A stretch of DNA of 64,000 bases from JAMXLO01 sp035492535. GTDB lineage: Bacteria; Pseudomonadota; Alphaproteobacteria; Acetobacterales; Acetobacteraceae. The DNA is taken from positions 3,813-67,812 of the forward strand of contig DATJJM010000006.1 in assembly GCA_035492535.1 (NCBI GenBank), read 5' to 3'. The notes beneath the pieces were generated by a model that searched no databases, was not told the DNA's origin, and saw only the letters and a program-made list of their open reading frames with translations. This document shows, one piece after another, positions 58,756 to 64,000 of the stretch (the first letter of the stretch is position 1; each line of letters begins with the position of its first letter). The translations under genes were made by a program, and so were the position numbers.

Positions 58756-59195
58756 TGGATGCTGCCTTTCCATAGCGGGTTGATGCTCCACAGCGCCTTA
58801 AGATCGAGGCACGCATCACGCTCGCGTATCATCATCTCCCTCCGCACGCGGCCGACCTCCAGCAGAGGCAGATCCCCGCTGGCGTTTCCGAATTGGCGGT
58901 CAGCGAGACGGCGTGCCGCGCGCTGGAACTCGTCGGATGTTACGCAGCCAGAGCCGCGAGATAGGGCTAGCGATGGGTCAGGATCCGGGGTTACGCCAGC
59001 AGAGCCCCACACAATGAGCGCCAGCACGCCACCAAAGATACAAGCCGCCCCGATCCCGATCTGGCCTCCTAACGAGGTCGTGGCAGAGGGCGCTCCTGAA
59101 TGGCCCATTCTAACTGGCCCGGTGTCCACCAGCTTGGTTGGAGCACGCGGAGCATCGAGCCCCGAATGGCCCATTCTAACTGTCGTGTTGTTCAT
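58752..59195 (-). CDS. Membrane-anchored protein with duplicated VRMGHSG motif
   Basis: 147 residues, start MNNTTVRMGHSG. VRMGHSG occurs twice near the start, encoded by two identical 19-bp sequences (59098-59116 and 59164-59182). One helix (IGAACIFGGVLALIVWG) then a charged soluble part. Two copies of the GATAGCCGC repeat lie directly upstream and supply the AGGA of the ribosome binding site. Confidence 0.6.
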   Translation of the reverse strand: MNNTTVRMGHSGLDAPRAPTKLVDTGPVRMGHSGAPSATTSLGGQIGIGAACIFGGVLALIVWGSAGVTPDPDPSLALSRGSGCVTSDEFQRAARRLADRQFGNASGDLPLLEVGRVRREMMIRERDACLDLKALWSINPLWKGSIQ

Positions 59196-59207
59196 AGTTT
59201 CAATCCT

Positions 59208-59245
59208 GATAGCCGCTTGTGGGGGTGATAGCCGCATGTCGGGGG
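59208..59245 (-). repeat. Pair of GATAGCCGC interspersed repeats
   Basis: Copies at 59208-59225 (TTGTG type) and 59227-59245 (ATGTC type), same orientation, in the leader of the 58752-59195 gene. They belong to the 11-copy family described in the findings. Confidence 0.7.
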
Positions 59246-59247
59246 AG

Positions 59248-59445
59248 CTAATCGATCGCTGGTGCTGGGTTCTTGCGGTGCGCGTCCGCCAGTACCTGCA
59301 GCCACTGCGCGACCTCGTCGGGCACCGGATAGTCGCCGGCCGCCCATCGCCGTATGCGTGTCGGTGGAACGCCAAGCCGATCGGCGGCGCCTCGCAGCGT
59401 CCAGCCGATCAGATCGAGGCAGCGGGTGAACTGCCTGGGCGTCAC
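59248..59445 (-). CDS. Small HTH protein, copy 1
   Basis: 65 residues: TPRQFTRCLDLIGWTLRGAA, DRLGVPPTRIRRWAAGDYPV, then DEVAQWLQVLADAH. The HTH with RRWAAG and the following PxxVAQWL helix are shared with the protein at 61368-61565 and the C-terminus of the next gene. Likely a DNA-binding regulator. Confidence 0.7.
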   Translation of the reverse strand: MTPRQFTRCLDLIGWTLRGAADRLGVPPTRIRRWAAGDYPVPDEVAQWLQVLADAHRKNPAPAID

Positions 59446-60224
59446 GCCACGCGCGCCCTGGCGCGCAGCTGTGGCCTCGGGTTCTGTTCCAGGTAGGCCG
59501 TCAGCCCCTCCAGCCAGTCGGAGACGTCCTGCGGGATGTCCAGCTTGCCAGATGCCCAGCGCCGCACCGTGCGGTCGTCAGCGTTGATCCAGCCCGCGAT
59601 ATCGCGGCTGTTCATCGCCAGGACGTCGAGCGCCTGCCGGAAGCGTTCGGCCGTCATCCTGATAGCCGCGCGTGGGAGTGGGCTGTCGATGTCGATCGCC
59701 GCACGCGGCACCGTCAGCTGAACCTCGCTGCCGCGCTTCGGCGTTTCGAGGCGTGGCGCGAGCGCCAGGGCGTCTCCAAGTGTCAGGACGTCGTCGCACT
59801 GCACGAAGCCAGTGTCGACGTCGCTGTGGCGCCCGATGTACCAGTCAGGCTTCTCAACGTCGCCATCGAGCCCGTTATCGATCGTGCAGATCCACAGCGT
59901 GCTGCCGTCGTTGGTCGCACGCATCCACGCCCAGCAGCCGCCTCCGGTTGGTTGCGCTGCGTAGCCGTGCGCCAGGATCACCTTGCGCGCCGAATGCTCG
60001 CCGGGGTTCAGCTCGGCGAGCACTTTGATCGGCGTGTTGAGCGGGTGGAGATGCACCACATTGCGCGCTGAGCTGCGTGCAGGCACCTGTATATGCGTGT
60101 CGTCCGACAACGGCAGAAAGGCGGTAGTGTTCCAACGGAACGTCTTGCCCGTGCTCAAGTCGGTCGTCGTGCGGTAGCCGCATGTTCCGGATAGCCGCGC
60201 GTGGTCCCCGATGCGTTCGATCAT
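59442..60224 (-). CDS. Hypothetical protein fused in frame to an HTH domain
   Basis: One uninterrupted frame of 260 residues from ATG 60224. Residues 1-170 are an unknown beta-rich domain (FLPLSDDTHIQVPARSSARN, GYAAQPTGGGCWAWMRATND). Residues 190-260 are an HTH homologous to copy 1 (RDIAGWINADDRTVRRWASG). The join is a translated GATAGCCGC repeat (PRAAIRM). An internal ATG at 59657, right after that repeat, could also start the HTH part (71 residues) alone, so this may be a fusion or two cistrons. Confidence 0.6.
   Translation of the reverse strand: MIERIGDHARLSGTCGYRTTTDLSTGKTFRWNTTAFLPLSDDTHIQVPARSSARNVVHLHPLNTPIKVLAELNPGEHSARKVILAHGYAAQPTGGGCWAWMRATNDGSTLWICTIDNGLDGDVEKPDWYIGRHSDVDTGFVQCDDVLTLGDALALAPRLETPKRGSEVQLTVPRAAIDIDSPLPRAAIRMTAERFRQALDVLAMNSRDIAGWINADDRTVRRWASGKLDIPQDVSDWLEGLTAYLEQNPRPQLRARARVA
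59661..59677 (-). repeat. GATAGCCGC repeat at an internal start codon
   Basis: GCGTG-type copy directly before ATG 59657 on the minus strand, giving CTATCAGGATG, which would act as a very close ribosome binding site. Confidence 0.6.
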
Positions 60225-60547
60225 GTCGCCCCCTGAGAGTTGCTGATCGAAGGTGTGATCGAAATTAGGCCAGCCTGGAACACGACATCGACCGCGGCGC
60301 AGGTTGGGAATGCGTCGTGCACGTCCTGGCCGCTGATATCGATGATGGGCTTCCCGTCCGGTCTGCCCGACACCTTGCGTGCGGTGCCCTCGCCCTCGGT
60401 CAGCGTCAGTGTCATCAGGCCCAGCGTGGCCGGTGACCAGTAGCGCGCGCCCGGGATGAACCCCGCCCGCGTCAGACGCGGACCATCGATCCAGATCCGC
60501 CGGCGCCCACGGTTGAGGCCGACCTTGAAGGTTGCGCGCTCGGTCAT
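60221..60547 (-). CDS. Small beta-rich hypothetical protein
   Basis: 108 residues, ATGA overlap with both neighbours. The pattern LNRGRRRIWIDGPRLTRAGF, then GARYW and LTLTEGEGTARKVSG resembles the SpoVT/ type-I toxin SymE-like beta fold. Assignment uncertain. Confidence 0.55.
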   Translation of the reverse strand: MTERATFKVGLNRGRRRIWIDGPRLTRAGFIPGARYWSPATLGLMTLTLTEGEGTARKVSGRPDGKPIIDISGQDVHDAFPTCAAVDVVFQAGLISITPSISNSQGAT

Positions 60548-61014
60548 GACCGCGCTCCCTTGCAGCTGATGCGCGAGGGATCCGGCGCCAGCCTCGCGCC
60601 ATACAGCGCCTCCTGATAGCCGCTTGTGGGGGTGGTCGCCGCGCGTGGGGCGTTGATCTCCGCATCCACGAGTGCCTGAATTTCGGCCGCCACCGAGAAC
60701 GCGTAAGCGGTCGGTCGGTCGTGGGCCAGCGCCAGGGCGGCGCGCAACCCCCGCAGGTAATCGTTCTCAGGGAGCGGGAGCGGCGGCGAGGGCGCATCGT
60801 CCAGCTGCCAGTCCGCCGTCCGCCGTGTGCCCTCAGGGGTCACGTAGGCCAGCCAGACCTTGGGGTTGTTGGCCTCTTTGCACCAAGCGACTTCCATCGC
60901 CTCGCTATGCAGCTTGCAGTGCCTCTGGGCGGCCTTCAGGGCGCGTTCGGCGCTGCTGTAGTAGCGATGCGGCGCACCGTATCCGCCGGTCTTAATCGTG
61001 CAGTAAAGCGACAT
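60544..61014 (-). CDS. Hypothetical early protein carrying repeat-derived C-terminus
   Basis: 156 residues, start MSLYCTIKTGGYGAPHRYYS, placed 58 bp downstream of a promoter-operator. Residues 110-140 are helical (YLRGLRAALALAHDRPTAYA). Near the C-terminus, APRAATTPTSGYQ is encoded by two GATAGCCGC repeats (60615-60650). Function unknown. Confidence 0.6.
   Translation of the reverse strand: MSLYCTIKTGGYGAPHRYYSSAERALKAAQRHCKLHSEAMEVAWCKEANNPKVWLAYVTPEGTRRTADWQLDDAPSPPLPLPENDYLRGLRAALALAHDRPTAYAFSVAAEIQALVDAEINAPRAATTPTSGYQEALYGARLAPDPSRISCKGARS
60615..60650 (-). repeat. Two GATAGCCGC repeats inside a gene
   Basis: A TTGTG-type copy at 60615-60632 and a degenerate GCGTG-type copy at 60633-60650 within the 3' part of the 60544-61014 gene. 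Confidence 0.6.
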
Positions 61015-61066
61015 GGTTGGGGTGGTCCCTCTGAAGTGGTGAGGCAAAGTGCCTGCACCGATGGAT

Positions 61067-61096
61067 GTTATGGCGCGATATGCGCCACCCTGGCAA
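61067..61096 (-). promoter_or_regulatory. Promoter with operator in the spacer, gene 61014
   Basis: Minus strand: TTGCCA (61096-61091), 18 bp, CATAAC (61072-61067). The spacer is filled by GGCGCG-ATA-TGCGCC (61072-61086). The start codon is 58 bp from the palindrome, with AGAGGGAC in the leader. Confidence 0.6.
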
Positions 61097-61116
61097 GTGT
61101 CCTGGCGCAGGGGAAA

Positions 61117-61136
61117 GCCAGCGCCGCAGCGCTGGC
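61117..61136 (-). terminator. Hairpin GCCAGCGC-CGCA-GCGCTGGC after 61172 gene
   Basis: Perfect 8-bp stem followed on the minus strand by TTTCCCC. It separates the 61172-61354 gene from the promoter of the next gene. A GATAGCCGC repeat lies next to it at 61152-61167. Confidence 0.5.
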
Positions 61137-61171
61137 AGACCTCCTCGTCCGGATAGCCGCTTGTGGGTAGA

Positions 61172-61354
61172 TCAGGCCTCGGCCGCCTCAACGGTGAAGC
61201 TGTCGCCCGGGTAGATCAGGCCACACTCTTCGATCATCTCGACGAGGGTTTGCGCGACCGTCTTCGCCGCGGCCTCGTCCTGCGGGTCGACGACGTCAAC
61301 GACCCTGGTGTCGAGCTCTCCGCCAGGGTTGCTCATGCGGACTGTGACTTTCAT
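61172..61354 (-). CDS. Small acidic hypothetical protein
   Basis: 60 residues, start MKVTVRMSNPGGELDTRV. Beta strand then helix (AAAKTVAQTLVEMIEECGLI). No family recognised. GGAGACCACG precedes the start. Confidence 0.55.
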   Translation of the reverse strand: MKVTVRMSNPGGELDTRVVDVVDPQDEAAAKTVAQTLVEMIEECGLIYPGDSFTVEAAEA

Positions 61355-61367
61355 AGCGTGGTCTCCG

Positions 61368-61565
61368 TTAGATGGTTGTGGGGGGTGGGTTGTCGTGGTG
61401 AACCGCGGCAAGGCACTCCAGCCATTGCGCGACGGCCTCAGGCACCGGGTAGACCCCGGCTGCCCAGCGGCGGATGCGGATCTCTGTAACGCCCAGGCGA
61501 TCTGCTACGCGCCGCATGCTCCAGCCGATGGCTGTGAGGCATTCTTGAAAGCGTTCGGGTGTCAT
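61368..61565 (-). CDS. Small HTH protein, copy 2
   Basis: 65 residues, homologous over its whole length to the protein at 59248-59445: TPERFQECLTAIGWSMRRVA, DRLGVTEIRIRRWAAGVYPV, EAVAQWLECLAAVH. A tandem family of regulators in one region suggests binding to related sites. Confidence 0.7.
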   Translation of the reverse strand: MTPERFQECLTAIGWSMRRVADRLGVTEIRIRRWAAGVYPVPEAVAQWLECLAAVHHDNPPPTTI

Positions 61566-61575
61566 GGATGGCCCC

Positions 61576-61833
61576 TCAAACGAACGTGGCGCCGTGCCAC
61601 GTCAGATCCGTCCAGATCCGGCCAAGCGCATCACGCGTGACCGTCGCCACGAGCTCATCCTGGCGACGCTTAGCGGTCTGGGTGGTCTGCGCGATCTCCA
61701 CGCGGATGCCGCGGCGAGCGGCGTGCCAGCGTGCGAAATGCTCGGCCTCGTCGAACGTGGCGCGCTCGCCGAGGTAGCAACGGCCGGTGACGGAAGTCAT
61801 GTCGTGGATGTCGAAACGGATAGTGGTCTTCAT
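61576..61833 (-). CDS. Small hypothetical early protein
   Basis: 85 residues, start MKTTIRFDIHDM. Alpha/beta (ERATFDEAEHFARWHAARRG, ELVATVTRDALGRIW). Preceded by a promoter-operator with a leader like that of gene 61014. Function unknown. Confidence 0.6.
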   Translation of the reverse strand: MKTTIRFDIHDMTSVTGRCYLGERATFDEAEHFARWHAARRGIRVEIAQTTQTAKRRQDELVATVTRDALGRIWTDLTWHGATFV

Positions 61834-61886
61834 TGGGGGATGTCCCTCTAAATCGGGCGAGGCATGATCGCCTGCACCGCAGGAAT

Positions 61887-61916
61887 TACATGGCGCATAA
61901 TGCGCCGCAGTTCAAG
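61887..61916 (-). promoter_or_regulatory. Promoter with operator in the spacer, gene 61833
   Basis: Minus strand: TTGAAC (61916-61911), then GGCGCA-TAA-TGCGCC (61893-61907) in the spacer, then TGTAAT (61891-61886, 19-bp spacing). The palindrome is 60 bp from the start codon and the leader has AGAGGGACA...CCCCCAATG. Confidence 0.65.
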
Positions 61917-61931
61917 TTCTAAATCGATCCG

Positions 61932-62035
61932 GATAGCCGCATGTCGGGGGGTGTTCCGGATAGCCGCGCGTGGGGGGTTCTTCGTGATAGCCGCTTGTAG
62001 GGGGGTGGGATCCTGATAGCCGCTTGTAGGGGGGG
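61932..62035 (-). repeat. Cluster of four GATAGCCGC repeats
   Basis: Copies at 61932-61951 (ATGTC), 61959-61977 (GCGTG), 61986-62006 (TTGTA) and 62015-62035 (TTGTA), same orientation, spaced about 27 bp. No gene lies here; the gap from 61834 to 62300 holds only repeats, promoter and terminator. Confidence 0.75.
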
Positions 62036-62040
62036 CGCCA

Positions 62041-62234
62041 GGGTCGGGCCCATGGCGTGCCTGTCGACCAGGGTCGGGCCCATGGCGTGCCTGTCGCCAG
62101 GGTCGGGCCCATGGCGTGCCTGTCGACCAGGGTCGGGCCCATGGCGTGCCTGTCGACCAGGGTCGGGCCCATGGCGTGCCTGTCGCCAGGGTCGGGCCCA
62201 TGGCGTGCCTGTCGACCAGGGTCGGGCCCATGGT
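62041..62234. repeat. Tandem 29/30-bp array with GGGCCCATGG cores
   Basis: Six full units and one partial. Each begins GGGTCGGGCCCATGG and ends GTGCCTGTCG(A)CCA; units differ only by the presence of the A, in the order 30, 29, 30, 30, 29, 30. No spacers, so not CRISPR. Open frames through it are repeat artefacts. It abuts the GATAGCCGC cluster and a terminator. Confidence 0.85.
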
Positions 62235-62241
62235 CGGGGCG

Positions 62242-62273
62242 TACAAAGCAAAACGCGCCAAGTGTGGCGCGTT
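62242..62273 (-). terminator. Rho-independent terminator of the GP88 operon
   Basis: Perfect 9-bp stem AACGCGCCA/TGGCGCGTT with loop AGTG (plus strand). On the minus strand it is followed by TTTGCTTTG. It lies 28 bp after the stop of the 62301-62660 gene. Confidence 0.75.
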
Positions 62274-62300
62274 CCGCAGTAGGCCTAGGCGACGCGGGAA

Positions 62301-62660
62301 TCATGCTGCAGATTGCCATTCCGCGTCGTACCGGTCCGCCAGTACCGCAAGGCTACCGTCGGACATGCGCATGGTGCGAAAGTATCGGCACGCGTTGAAT
62401 CCAATGTGGCACATGTCGGACTCGTACTGGCACGTATCATCTGTGTACGTTCGGCCTAGATCGATACGCGCGGCATGCAACAAGGCCTTGCATAGGCCTT
62501 GCATGGCGCGACTCTGATCGACATCCAACGGAGTCCAGTCAATATCGACGTCGACGTACCCATAGGCGGTACCGCGCGCGCCACGGACTCTCACCTTGCC
62601 CTTACCGAAAGCGGACTCAAGTGTCCGCTTAATCGCGCGATTGCGTTCTGCCATGCTCAT
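62301..62660 (-). CDS. LPD29-like small phage protein
   Basis: 119 residues. ESAFGKGKVRVRGARGTAYG and YVDVDIDWTPLDVDQSR resemble the short domain, often called LPD29, found in polyvalent phage proteins. The rest has three spaced Cys. Coupled by ATGA. Base composition around here (about 53% GC in one 60-base line) is lower than in the rest of the window. Confidence 0.55.
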   Translation of the reverse strand: MSMAERNRAIKRTLESAFGKGKVRVRGARGTAYGYVDVDIDWTPLDVDQSRAMQGLCKALLHAARIDLGRTYTDDTCQYESDMCHIGFNACRYFRTMRMSDGSLAVLADRYDAEWQSAA

Positions 62661-62941
62661 CTTGAATCTCCGGGGAGGGGGTTATCTGCAAGTACGCGTT
62701 GCGCGCGTTCAAACGTGCGGACCGCGCGATTGTAGGCCTTGACCGCAGAGTCCTTGCGCTGCTGTGCAATTCGATTGCCGATGTCTGCAACGGACATGGT
62801 CAAGTGTCCTGCAGCAACGCGCGCAAGGTTGCGCGCTATCACTGCGGAACAATCAGAGGCCTCGCGGGCATAGTGCGACATGGAGTCCAGAGCATTAGCG
62901 CTAGCGCGCGTGGCGCGGACAATGGCGATAAGGTTTGCCAT
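62657..62941 (-). CDS. Small helical hypothetical protein
   Basis: 94 residues, all helix-forming (VRATRASANALDSMSHYARE, AVKAYNRAVRTFERAQRVLA). Start inside the GP88-family stop (TAATG). No known family. Confidence 0.6.
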   Translation of the reverse strand: MANLIAIVRATRASANALDSMSHYAREASDCSAVIARNLARVAAGHLTMSVADIGNRIAQQRKDSAVKAYNRAVRTFERAQRVLADNPLPGDSR

Positions 62942-63687
62942 TATGCCGCGTCCCGCACGAATCCAGACTGGTCGCGCCTTGCCTTGCCCTTTGCCTTGAG
63001 TCCGACAATGACTCCGACATCATCCAAAAAACGCAAGTCGGAGTCGTCACCATTAACGACCGGCCGAGTCTCACCATCGATGGTATAGGTTGCGGGCAAG
63101 TCTGCTGTGCGGAAAACTACAGCAACGTTGCCACCATTGCGCAACCATGCTCCCGCGGCATTGTCATTGCCCGCACTAAGGGAAAACGTGACATGGTACG
63201 TTGGACGTACGCGCTTAGCGCGCGATGCAACCTTGGTATAGTCGTACCGTTTCAAACCAAGCGACTCGGCGAGTGCGACGGTGCTAGGCGCGAGTCCGTC
63301 AAAGTCTAAGTCTGACGTACCGTTAAGGCGCAAAGCAGCGCCCATGCCCTTGCGTTCCGCATTGCGGGCAAAATTCCGCAGCTCCCTTTCCAACTGCGCC
63401 AGGAATGCCGCGCGATCAGAGAACAACCAACGAGTCCGCGCCTTGCGTGCCTCCTGAATCGCGTTGGTTGTCTCACCCTTGCGAATAATGCCGCCATGGC
63501 CAGCGGTGTTAAGGCACGCAATCTCGCAACCGTCGGCATTAGGGCACACATTCAAGACGTGGCCAGACTTGCCCGTGACAGCAGCGCTGGTATGCGGCGC
63601 AAGGTGAAGCACTGCGGTCAAGTACCCTTTCTTTTCACCCTTTACGGCCTTCGGTTGCGACGCGCCAAGTGTAAGTAGTCGCTTCAT
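62941..63687 (-). CDS. GP88-family phage protein
   Basis: 248 residues. KGEKKGYLTAVLHLAPHTSA, VCPNADGCEIACLNTAGHGG, KGETTNAIQEARKARTRWLF, ALRLNGTSDLDFD and LKRYDYTK are signatures of the GP88 family, first named in a mycobacteriophage and widespread in phages. The conserved Cys cluster suggests a metal or iron-sulfur site, perhaps radical-SAM-like, but function is not known. A promoter with operator lies 57 bp upstream. Confidence 0.8.
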   Translation of the reverse strand: MKRLLTLGASQPKAVKGEKKGYLTAVLHLAPHTSAAVTGKSGHVLNVCPNADGCEIACLNTAGHGGIIRKGETTNAIQEARKARTRWLFSDRAAFLAQLERELRNFARNAERKGMGAALRLNGTSDLDFDGLAPSTVALAESLGLKRYDYTKVASRAKRVRPTYHVTFSLSAGNDNAAGAWLRNGGNVAVVFRTADLPATYTIDGETRPVVNGDDSDLRFLDDVGVIVGLKAKGKARRDQSGFVRDAA

Positions 63688-63736
63688 TTGGGGAGTTCCC
63701 TAGTAATCGCGTGGCACAATCGCCAGCGCTGTGGAG

Positions 63737-63766
63737 TGTATATGGCGCAATGTGCGACGCGGTCAA
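63737..63766 (-). promoter_or_regulatory. Promoter with operator in the spacer, GP88 operon
   Basis: Minus strand: TTGACC (63766-63761), 18 bp, TATACA (63742-63737). The spacer holds GGCGCA-ATG-TGCGAC (63744-63758, one mismatch). It is the best sigma-70-type promoter of the three related sites. Confidence 0.7.
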
Positions 63767-63789
63767 CCATGCAATCGCATAATCGCTAG

Positions 63790-63903
63790 GATTTCCGCGC
63801 TTTTCTCCGATCGGGCCCGATCGGGCCCACCGCCGCTCTGGCTCGCGGCGAGCGCGTCGAGCTGCGTGGCTTCGGCGCCTTCACCGTGAAACGCCCAAGG
63901 TGA
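63790..63903 (+). pseudogene. IHF/HU-like fragment
   Basis: A 37-codon stretch ends with ALARGERVELRGFGAFTVKR then a stop. The RVELRGFGAF core is the hallmark of the beta arm of IHF-beta/HU proteins; the normal continuation (RxARxGRNPRTG) is missing. There is no start codon in frame after the preceding stop at 63787. It looks like a gene remnant or an acquired segment. Confidence 0.6.
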
Positions 63904-63923
63904 GACCTGGTCGCATATCACGA

Positions 63924-63944
63924 AAAAAACGGCGGAATTCCGCC
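63924..63944 (-). terminator. Terminator GGCGGAATTCCGCC with T run
   Basis: A 14-bp perfect palindrome followed on the minus strand by GTTTTTTTCG and on the plus strand by ACTTTTCCC. It could stop transcripts from either side of the window's right end. Confidence 0.65.
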
Positions 63945-64000
63945 ACTTTTCCCTCGAGCCCCTAGGGGGGTCGAAAAGTCTGGCGCCCGGGGGCCGCCAC
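63945..64000 (+). other. Right-end region resembling the lead-in to a small-terminase gene
   Basis: CCCCTAGGGG, then GGTCGAAAAGTCTGGCGCCC and a G run. In my recollection, GGGGGTCNAAAGTCTG-like stretches precede P27-type small-terminase genes and cos sites of HK97-type phages. No gene is visible in these bases. The call rests on pattern memory. Confidence 0.35.

Noticed and set aside
62041..62234. CRISPR array
   Set aside because: Units are directly adjacent with no variable spacers and no cas genes nearby.
61848..62319. Open frames across the GATAGCCGC cluster and tandem array
   Set aside because: Translations are simple repeats of short phrases and two or more frames are open equally; no start context.
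1..64000. tRNA genes and integrase
   Set aside because: I looked for cloverleaf-like segments and tyrosine or serine recombinase motifs on both strands and saw none that I could support.

Overview
The window reads as most of the genome of a temperate-type siphophage (or a prophage) of an alphaproteobacterium. The sequence shows high GC, dense gene packing with ATGA, TGATG and GTGA overlaps, an HK97-type head module, a 2316-residue tape measure protein, and a two-headed XRE/S24 repressor facing a small Cro-like gene. The alphaproteobacterial host is inferred from a GapR-like domain (a family known from that class) and the GC content. The host probably also has a PEP-CTERM/exosortase system, because two phage genes encode proteins with that sorting tail. 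No integrase, tRNA or terminase was found. The last 60 bases resemble the region in front of a small-terminase gene, so the terminase may lie just outside the window, between its right and left ends on a circular map.

Layout. 1-6141 (+): a Pro/Val/Asp-rich protein, two tail-fibre proteins with related N-termini (the larger with an S74 autoproteolytic chaperone) and a small protein. 6211-12160 (+): portal, prohead protease, capsid, then an unusual glycosyltransferase/methyltransferase pair, the head-tail connector and a zinc ribbon. 12171-30538 (+): tail completion genes, two tandem paralogous tail-tube genes, a chaperone pair joined by a clear -1 frameshift site, tape measure, and large tip proteins. 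30535-32300: small zinc-ribbon genes, a BPSL0067-type lysin candidate and tiny membrane proteins. 32300-38517 (-): an accessory region with zinc ribbons, two PEP-CTERM proteins and a beta-helix protein, headed by a ribbon-helix-helix regulator with a duplicated operator. 38815-48515 (-, apart from one + gene): the leftward early operon, with repressor, RecE-like nuclease, Sak4-like ATPase, a 0.6-kb GGCNN pentamer array, a TGT/DpdA-like protein and many tiny genes.

48556-56764 (+): the rightward early operon, with Cro-like protein, GapR/RMF-like fusion, RuvC-like resolvase, PD-(D/E)XK protein, ParB-MT-A70 methylase, replication-type HTH protein, and a Dcm methylase with a second conserved frame inside it. 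56761-63687 (-): many small genes, three related HTH genes, a GP88-family protein, an interspersed GATAGCCGC repeat family, and a tandem 29/30-bp array. 63790-63903 holds a fragment resembling the DNA-binding arm of IHF/HU.

The strongest system-level signal is regulatory. Two palindrome families (GGCGCA-N3-TGCGCC and GTGCA-N3-TGCAC, sharing a GCA-N3-TGC core) sit in or near promoters of early genes on both strands. They suggest one phage regulator, or a CI/Cro pair, acting at roughly nine sites. Several controlled genes seem to start almost at the promoter, with no ribosome binding site.
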